From Cenococcum geophilum 1.58 (Eukaryota; Ascomycota; Dothideomycetes; Gloniales; Gloniaceae): 64,000 bases of DNA. Position 1 is the stretch's first letter. The number at the start of each line of letters is the position of its first letter. The notes below the pieces were generated by a model. The model had not been told where the DNA came from. It saw only the letters and a program-made list of their open reading frames with translations, and did not search any database. Shown here piece by piece: positions 57,250-64,000 of this stretch. The stretch covers positions 310,001 through 374,000 of the forward strand of contig KV748269.1 in assembly GCA_001692895.1 (NCBI GenBank). The letters run 5' to 3'. The position numbers and the translations under genes are program-made.

Positions 57250-59050
57250 TACGGTAGTTATCCCTCACAAAAGGGCCTGAGGAGGTTCGACGGATATAAA
57301 TTAGCTGGGGGTATTATTCACGGCGGATCATGCGAATGAGGAGCTTTATGAACAGAGGATAGTTTTGCGGCGGGGCCAAAAGATGACATTGAGGTAAGCT
57401 CCGGATTCAACAGTATATAAGAGGGCAAAGCCGGCAACGAGATCTGTTCACAAGGTCTCTGAGGCTCCGCGAGCATCCGTATGAGGCTCGTCTTGAAGCT
57501 TGTCCTTCTCGGACTAAGCAATGCGGATGTTTGCGGCGGCGAAGTCATTGGTGATGATGGCAAGGCCTCCATCTTGGCATCGGGTGCGGGGAGGAGGCGG
57601 CAAGGTCGATTCTTTGCACTCACATGGGACTTTTTCGGTCTTGCTTGTAAATGGCCTCTATCTGACTTGGCAAGGCTTCACTGACAAACTGACGGGGCTT
57701 TCCTGGCGAGGCCTCGTCGGCAAAAGCTTCGCGTCTATTTATGGCATCCCAAAGAAGGCATCTAAGGTCTAACTTATGTTGTGGCTATGAGATTCCTTCG
57801 AAGTATGCCCCCCCTTTCCTTCCCGCCCCAACAACGGCTTTGATATCACATCTCTGTCCAACAGTGTCTCATCTGAAGCGCCTTGTGGATTGTTCCGCTT
57901 AGCTGTGCGCGCCAATCTATTACTCGACAGCGAAATTAACTCGAGGCGGTGTTACTTCGTATTACATAAAGAGAACTAGCATTTATGTATGGCACAGCAG
58001 CGCGTTTGCTTCGACATTCTTGTGAATCTCTACCGTCTTACACTTGGTCTTGCGCTTAAACTTAATAATATTAAAAGTTTCTATTACCACCTCCGCAGCT
58101 GGCTGTTCACCGGCAGTATCAACCCTACCAACAGCAAACATCGACTATACAAGACGAACCAATCTATGTGCCTCCTATGGGCAGGTAATGCGCCACACAA
58201 GGGGCTGCAAGTGTTCCAACTAGGGGGTTTCAGCACTCGAGGCCACTGACAGGTTGGATACTCTTTATTCATCTTTGTTGCATTCGGTGGGTAGAAAATC
58301 TGGGAGTGAACATCTGCATATTTGCATTGAAATATACCCAATGGTTCGGCAATTTTCAACTTAGTTAGGTGTTCATGGGGCACAAAGCAGTAGTGCAGGA
58401 GAGATTGGGTAAGAATGAACCTAGGTTATGCCTAGTATGTGGGTAGGTAGGTGGGAGGCAGTAATTCATTACAGCAGACTGAGCGTTTCTTGCATTAGAT
58501 ACCCATGCAATATTAACTGTGTCCGGCATAGAGGGCCCTAGCCATCCAACTGACAGAATCATATTCCAAAAGGTTGCATCGATGACCCCAAAATCAACCT
58601 TTAGGCAATTGGTGTAATTAGCCGAATAGACCGCTCTAATAAAACTACGCGTGGGCAAAAGTCGAGTCTCATCTTGCATCAGAAAAGCTCTCTACAGTAT
58701 CCCCCAAACAAACTGTAGGGATTATACGCAGATAGGACCGAAATACGACGCCAAACTTTAGCCCCGCTTCACCTCAACTTCACGAAAATTTGTGCTTACC
58801 TCAGTTGCCGGACACAAGTCGTTCCTGAAAACCCTTGCGTGATTAGTTGATAGGCTCCCATCCCTCGAATATTACGAGACTCTTACCATTGTTTACATTT
58901 TGGTTGTCAGTTACCACCACATATGACTCGCCAGCCATAACCGCTTTGCTGACTCCCAATCTGGCGCAACCTCAATAACGAGAGCTGCTTCGGGATTTTC
59001 AGGATAGTCGATTTTGTCCGTGTCCTTGACCTGAGAGTGCAGAGGTAGAT
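57250..59050. other. Long intergenic region without a recognised gene
   Basis: 1.8 kb of mostly GC-balanced DNA between the sterol acyltransferase start and the kinase pseudogene. The first several hundred bases should include the ARE promoter and leader. Open frames of 60-104 codons occur on both strands but carry no motif I know. No tRNA or repeat is seen. Confidence 0.5.
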
Positions 59051-60104
59051 TCAAACCTCTAGGGCCGGCAGGGAGGCGGCAGGGGCGGCAGCTCTTATAT
59101 TGATACTCGAGTTGTAGTACAAATCATGTCTTCCAAGTATCGTGACCATTTGGCGTGTTGCAATCCGCATCCTTGGGTTAGGATCGAGCACGAAGAAAGC
59201 GATTTCCGGTAGGGCAACCCCGAAGCGCACAAAGTCATTATATTTCCCTCCTGGAGCGAGGCGTTCAGACCAGTGGCCTCGCAGATGCCATATCCATTGT
59301 AGAATTTTGGAAGGACAGTTGGAGTAGTCGGTAGAGCCACTGAATTGGATCTTCGCGATATTCCTTGAAGCGCTGCAATGATCCAGTAGGGGCAACTAGG
59401 ACAGTGGCTAATTCAAGAATAACACAACCCAAGGAGAAGATATCTGCAGAACTTCCACGTCTCCCCGCACAATCGGTGGCCTCTGGCGCACAGCACATTG
59501 GAGTATAAGGCCTAATGGCTCCATAAGTACCTGTGGTGCCTGAATTGGCCATGTCTTTCGAGATCCTGAAATCGGTGATACAGACCTTGTTGCCATCGGC
59601 CAGTAAGTTCGATGGTTTGATGTCTTTGTGCTTGACTCTCATCTCGTGGATATAATCCATGGCTCGGATTAGGCAGCCTGGATACCGTTGGATCCACTTC
59701 AGATACTATTTCTCGTAGAGGCTTCTACCATGTCACCGACTTCGTGTAAAAAGAGTTCTCAAGTCGGTCGGCGCCACAGGAAGCATTATGATGCCAAACT
59801 GCCGTTGCCATTCATACGCGGCAACGACGTTGACGATATGACAATGGTTCGGCTTCCGAATTACCTACGCTTCGGATCTTATTTTCTCGATCTCATCTTT
59901 ACGTTTTTGACCAGAAAAATGTAATGGAAATAATTTTCGTGCGTAGGTAGAACCTGGCTTTTCTGTGCTTGACGAGGTCTAGGAAACCGGATCCACCCCA
60001 TCCGAATAAATATGTTTGTAAGGGTCGTCCTCCGCCTTATACGCACGATGAAAAGTATCAACAGCCTCCACGGCAAGGATCTCATGCTGGAGCGAGGTAT
60101 TCAT
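59051..60104 (-). pseudogene. Serine/threonine protein kinase pseudogene
   Basis: Reads as a fungal kinase-domain protein in pieces. From a possible start near 60104 it gives ILAVEAVDTFHRAY, then YARKLFPL (the beta3 lysine), HIVNVVAAYEW and FGIIMLPVAPTDLRTL, AMDYIHEMRVKHKDIKPSN (catalytic loop, HRD written HKD), CITDFRISKD, PMCCAPEA, DIFSLGCVILELATVL, KILQWIWHLRGHWS and FVLDPNPRMRIATRQMV. These lie in at least three frames, with stops and frameshifts between the N-lobe pieces and again after WLYRLLQL (about 59355). The DFG glycine is arginine (DFR), a G-to-A type change. It should be inactive. It is not a RIPped repeat, since GC content is normal; ordinary decay with a few RIP-like changes is my reading. 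Confidence 0.78.
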
Positions 60105-60470
60105 TTTAAAAATTCATGAAAAGAACAATAAGGGTCCTAAGATTAGGGGTTTGATGGAAGGCTGAGGCTTTAGATTTCCACGTTCGCCTGCGGCTTTACT
60201 GTGAAACCAATCAGCTCCATCTTGTGCAAAAAAACCCCCCTACATATTAGGAGAGCAGAGATATATGTGATCACCGCTGTATCTAACAATAGAGATGCAC
60301 TCTGATTTCCCGACTTGTCTATATGGGACTGCGTTTGCTTGTCTTGGCGTTCCGGGATGCTTAACATTCAGGGCCGTGATATAGAACTTCACGCGAATCC
60401 CCTTCCGTAGCGGGCCCATTAGAGACCACCCGGCGTCCGATATACGAATCCGACATATATACAAGCCCCA
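60105..60470. other. Intergenic region between kinase relic and MED4
   Basis: 366 bases including the MED4 3' flank. Nothing recognised. Confidence 0.5.
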
Positions 60471-61376
60471 CTATTCGTAGTCATCTGGGTCATACATATC
60501 AAGACCTCCAAAGACAGCGGGTGCTTGCTGCTGCCTTGAACCCGCCGCAAGCATACCCTCACGCCTACGTCTGTCCTCCATCTCCCTATCCTCTCTCTCT
60601 TGCCTTTCGCGCTCTTCTTCTTCGGCAAGCCTTTTGTTCTCAGCCTCCTGCTCGGCCGGCCCTAACACCTTCGTTGGATCCTTTCCTTGCTCGACCATAG
60701 ACTGAATCTGCCCTAGACCTCCGCGACGAATAACATCTTCAGCAGGCCATGGCACAAAAGGCAATCTCTCGGGATGTTCCAGCCAATCCCGTTGCTCTTT
60801 TGTGAGTGTGGACATACCCTTACCCTCAGCCTTATCCTTCGAAGCGTCACCTGTAGCATCCTGGACAGCAGATAGTGTTCCCGCACCGTTGGGCATTCGA
60901 ACAACTCCTGACTCCGCTTGTTCAGTAACAGCGTCTTCTTTTGGAAGAGTTGGGCGGAAAGTCGGTGGTACGGTATATTTGCTGATGTGTTTTGCATATG
61001 CGAGTAATTCGCCGAAGGGCACGTCACGCGATGAAGCGGAAAAGGTTGCAGTGGGCGTTTCTAGAAGTTCTTTCCGTATATCGGCAAGGACCGAGAGTGA
61101 TCCCTTCACCTGGCCTTCGAGAGTCTCTGCAGATTGACGGAGGGAGAGGATGCGTGCATAGTTAGCTTGGTGGGTTGCTACTGCATGCAACTGTTAGAGA
61201 GGCATACGCATGGTGTAAGCGGTCATACACTGCTCCAGTCCTTTACTCAATTCGTCGTCTGCTGCGACAAGATCAACGGCAGCTTGAGGGGAAGGATTGT
61301 AAGAGGTGATGGACTCGATTAAGTTATTCAACGCGGTTTCCACACGCTGAAATTGGGTTTGGAGGATAGCATCCAT
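60471..61376 (-). CDS. MED4: Mediator complex subunit 4
   Basis: CDS join 61376-61229 and 61180-60471 (minus), 858 bases, 285 residues. The 48-base intron has GTATGA, a CTCTAAC branch site and GCAG; it joins SKGLEQ to LATHQANYARIL. The start is the first ATG of the frame (61376), giving MDAILQTQFQRVETALNNL, the usual fungal N-terminus. The frame is open further upstream but only from non-ATG codons. Med4 is a middle-module subunit of Mediator, which links activators to RNA polymerase II. Seen are an N-terminal coiled region (about 1-110), PFGELLAYAKHISKYTVPPTF (about 120-140), the LPFVPWPAEDVIRRGGL box and a highly charged ER-rich tail. It is divergent from NCS-1. Confidence 0.9.
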
Positions 61377-62060
61377 AGCTTCAAGTGGCAAGCTAGAGTG
61401 AGAGTGCAGAATGCGAGGAAGCGTGGAAATCAAATTCTTATGGGAAATACTAGGTAGCGCAGTTTGAACAAAGTTATCATTTGCGTTTGGCTGCCGCACA
61501 AACAAGGCGGCACGTGATGGGAAGTAAGGGAGATGTCTAGTCGTAGGCCTAATTACGCGCAGAGGATGACTTTGTGCCTTGCAAGGCCTGCAGCTTGCGG
61601 CTTTTGGCGCCTGCGTGCGTTGCTGTGGATGGCCCAGCCTATTTTAAAGCCTGTTCCAAAAACAAAAACCAACATTCCCCGCTACCGGTTAGGCATCATG
61701 TTGGCGCTATATTTGTCGCAAACCTAGGGCTCGGGCGAATTATGTCACGATGCCTTGGGTCCTTCACTCTGCGCTTTTGCCCTTCTCCCATTTCAGAACA
61801 TTTATCACACCCCTAGCCCATTAACACTACTGCGATCTTTTTGCTTACTTTGTCCTTGCACATTGACCTCGCTGCGCCCTCCTTCTGAAACCCCACCATA
61901 TCTTGACTCCCCCGCTACACGCTTCTTTATCCTCTCCCGACGATCCGTTGCAATCAAATCCAAAGACACGCGCACACCTATAGTATCGCGGCGAGCACCT
62001 ACACATACCCTGTGGTCGTGCATCTCCATATATTACTGTCGACTGCCGTTCATACGAGTT
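61377..62060. promoter_or_regulatory. Divergent promoter region MED4 / NCS-1
   Basis: 684 bases between two outward-facing starts, rich in pyrimidine tracts on the plus strand (about 61770-61930), as common in filamentous-fungal promoters. No repeat or separate gene seen. Confidence 0.55.
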
Positions 62061-63268
62061 ATGGGGAAATCGTAAGTTTCTCTGTTCTTTCACCTTAATT
62101 TCCTGAACCTGCGCAGGATGTGGCGCACCGGACGACCTTTTCTGCGACCATGCCGAATATATTCACCATATCGTGGCGATGGTGTAGTGAGCAAACGGAA
62201 GCAGTGAATACTATTTGAAAGATCGTGATGACAACCCTGTTGGGTCCTCAACAGGCTACACCCTCGCCTCACCTCACCCAACGTAACAATGCCTCACGGG
62301 CACGAGGATCACGATAGCGAAGGCGGAACTTCGCATCATACTTCTCTCGGTGATAATGAAGTACCACTGCTCTCCCACGACCACCCTCCCCTCCACTTCG
62401 CAAGGCCGCGCCCGCTTCATATACCTCAGCCCGGTGAACTCGGATATGACCACTACTTAGGTCACCGGGAAAGAGCCTTTGAGATGGGAGTGAAGTCAAT
62501 GGAACACGAATTAGCATCCAAGAGCCCTATGGATCATGTGGTGTTAGAAGTTGATCGGCTGATTTTGCAATTTCACAGCCAGAGCAAGCTGTCGCAACAG
62601 GAACTCGCTGATCTCCAGAAGGCGACACACTTTGACAAGAAGGAGTTACAGCAATGGTATAAAGGTACGATACTCTAAAGAACTGTATAAATTGGTTAAA
62701 GACGGCTAAAAGAAAGCGTGGGAATATATAGGCTTCCTAAAAGACTGCCCCTCTGGAATGCTCACGAAAGAAGAATTCCAAAAGATCTACAAGCAATTCT
62801 TCCCTTTCGGCGACCCTTCCTCGTTCGCGGATTACGTATTTAACGTATTCGATGCAGACAAATCTGGCACAATTGACTTTAAAGAGTTCATCTGCGCCCT
62901 TAGCGTCACAAGCCGGGGCAAAATGGAGGACAAATTAGACTGGGCATTCCAGCTGTACGACATTGATGGTGATGGAAAAATTAGCTATGAGGAAATGCTT
63001 GCTATCGTGGAAGCGATATACAAGATGGTTCGCACATCTCTAGATTGATGACCGAGCATTGGTGATTGCTAACTTGGTTGTTTTACAGGTCGGCTCAATG
63101 GTTAAACTCCCCGAAGACGAAGATACGCCCGAGAAACGCGTACGCAAAATATTCCGGATGATGGACAAGGATGAGAATGGTAGCTTGGATATGGCCGAGT
63201 TCAAGGAAGGCTCAAAGCGAGACGAGACAATTGTCTCGGCTCTGTCTCTGTACGATGGGCTTGTCTAG
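62061..63268 (+). CDS. ncs1: Neuronal calcium sensor 1 / frequenin
   Basis: CDS join 62061-62071, 62579-62664, 62732-63027, 63089-63268 gives 573 bases and 190 residues, the exact family length. The first exon is only 11 bases (ATGGGGAAATC), encoding MGK and most of S, so the N-myristoylation glycine is on its own micro-exon. All introns are GT-AG, with branch sites GCTGAT, GGCTAAA and GCTAAC; intron 1 is 507 bases, long for this genome. EF-hands seen are [26 protein letters not shown] and [13 protein letters not shown], with the degenerate first hand before [14 protein letters not shown]. In fungi NCS-1 binds calcium, activates the PI4-kinase Pik1 and affects growth and calcium tolerance. 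An in-frame ATG at 62289 inside intron 1 offers a different N-terminus. Confidence 0.93.
62289..62578 (+). other. Intronic open frame in phase with NCS-1 exon 2
   Basis: From ATG 62289 the frame stays open for 97 codons and runs without a stop into exon 2 ([15 protein letters not shown]...). It would give [13 protein letters not shown]..., a His-rich, Pro-rich leader replacing the myristoylated MGKS. The last 20 bases carry the intron branch and acceptor (GGCTGATTTTGCAATTTCAC), so the region is certainly intron in the canonical transcript. Whether an alternative promoter uses it is unknown. Confidence 0.35.
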
Positions 63269-63861
63269 TAGCGTTGCTCATGATTCTTTGGCTGGTGTTT
63301 CCCGGGTTTGATATCAAATATCACATTGGTTTTCCTTAGCAGGACGGAGGTTGTTTTGGGGCTTTGAATTGCTTAAAGGCGTGAGAGACACATCGTAAGT
63401 GATGTATATATGAGTGAACGGGAGCTAGGAGTGCAAATTCAACTCTCTCCAATTCGTGCGGTTCCGAGAGGCAAGGATTACTTATTAGACGAGTGCTGCA
63501 CCGAAGCCGGGTTGAAGAAGTTGGGCGTGACATAAGCGGCGCCAAGAGAAGCATTCCCGGGTGAGGCGTCCGTCGTAGAAAGCCAGGGACAATTCTATGG
63601 TTGCTACTATATACCCCCAACCAACTGGTTTCAGGCCATAAGCATCCGATCGTTAGTCTTCAGTGGTGCTATCTCCCCCAATCCGCATCTGGCCTTACTT
63701 TCCCAACCCTTCGGCCCTGAAAGGGCGACGTGTATGTTCCTGCGCCTCACTAAACAACTATATCCCCCTTCAGCAGGGCATCCGCCTAACCGTTTTCCAA
63801 CTTCAGTGCCCGGTATCCAAGCTCCACTAATCTAAAACAGTTTCTCTTCAGTACATACAAT
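63269..63861. other. Intergenic region NCS-1 to EMP70-like gene
   Basis: 593 bases, GC-balanced, with the NCS-1 3' flank and, on its right, pyrimidine-rich promoter-like sequence before the next ATG. A 94-codon minus-strand frame (63336-63620) has no recognisable motif. Confidence 0.5.
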
Positions 63862-64000
63862 ATGTGGCTCCCCAATTTACACTCTTCCGGCGCTATCCTG
63901 TCCACCCTCATCCTCCTCGCTCCTCCGTCCTCTGCCTTCTACTTCCCAGGTGTTGCGCCGACTTCATACAAAATCGGGGACAAGGTCCCACTACAGGTCA
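63862..64000 (+). CDS. emp70: EMP70 / transmembrane 9 superfamily protein, 5' end
   Basis: Starts at the ATG at 63862 and continues beyond the window. It encodes a signal peptide (about residues 1-28, with the hydrophobic run AILSTLILLAPPSSAF) followed by FPGVAPTSYKIGDKVPLQV, the hallmark of the mature N-terminus of TM9SF/Emp70 nonaspanins. These are nine-pass proteins of Golgi and endosomal membranes involved in protein sorting and metal homeostasis. The frame is still open at the window edge; a first intron may lie just beyond, since the family usually continues VNxLTP. Confidence 0.85.
   Translation, partial: MWLPNLHSSGAILSTLILLAPPSSAFYFPGVAPTSYKIGDKVPLQV

Noticed and set aside
57318-57623. 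101-codon minus-strand frame upstream of the sterol acyltransferase
   Set aside because: It has no recognisable domain. It may be part of the 5' leader, but nothing in the sequence supports a separate gene.
61377-61505. Upstream extension of MED4 to 61505
   Set aside because: The extension begins with a TTG codon. The first ATG at 61376 yields the N-terminus typical of the family.

Overview
The window reads as nuclear DNA of a filamentous ascomycete (Pezizomycotina). Class is not provable from sequence alone; gene flavour is compatible with Leotiomycetes. Signs are short GT-AG introns of about 48-67 bases with CTAAC/CTGAT-like branch points, fungal-type orthologues (DCP1, MED4, ARE sterol acyltransferase, NCS-1, EMP70), and large AT-rich tracts in which CpA has largely become TpA. 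That pattern is the footprint of repeat-induced point mutation (RIP). The window alternates between GC-balanced gene islands and RIP-degraded transposon graveyards.

Region by region. 1-21.5 kb is a transposon nest: a plus-strand Ty3/gypsy pol relic entering from the left, an unassigned repeat ending in an LTR, a partial minus-strand gypsy copy, a nearly full-span minus-strand gypsy element (10964-17745, 225-base LTRs and a 5-base target duplication), a solo-like LTR, and a hAT transposase relic with a young, un-RIPped 238-base MITE inside. 21.7-27.5 kb is a gene island: a lipid-droplet-hydrolase-like pseudogene, DCP1 (minus) and an OCRL-like inositol polyphosphate 5-phosphatase (plus). 27.5-38 kb holds a Tad1-like LINE with a 17-base target duplication, an extremely AT-rich block and a piggyBac element with 18-base inverted ends. 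At 38.0-39.5 kb lies a three-exon, apparently stand-alone GARS (phosphoribosylamine-glycine ligase). 40-54.3 kb is a second nest: a second MITE, broken LTR copies, an insertion with a 14-base target duplication, and a gypsy-type element (43815-54308) that received a LINE fragment and a 2.73-kb satellite-filled insert. 55-64 kb is a second gene island: ARE-type sterol O-acyltransferase (minus), a kinase pseudogene (minus), MED4 (minus), NCS-1 (plus) and the start of an EMP70/TM9 gene (plus).

The host genes are ordinary housekeeping functions (mRNA decapping, phosphoinositide turnover, purine synthesis, sterol ester synthesis, transcription, calcium sensing, endosomal sorting) and do not form a pathway cluster. 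The most unusual structure is the 2.73-kb insert at 51246-53974. It is un-RIPped and sits inside a RIPped LTR. It has no target duplication, a 9-base asymmetric inverted repeat and a 3' hairpin 10 bases from its end, which resembles Helitron/Helentron architecture. Its body is a two-level satellite: four macro-units of about 475-685 bases, with an inner 11/12-base GAAGCTCTAC motif. Other points worth a look are the GARS without its usual AIRS partner domain, a 507-base NCS-1 intron carrying an in-frame alternative start, and LINE 5' leaders that look shielded from RIP.
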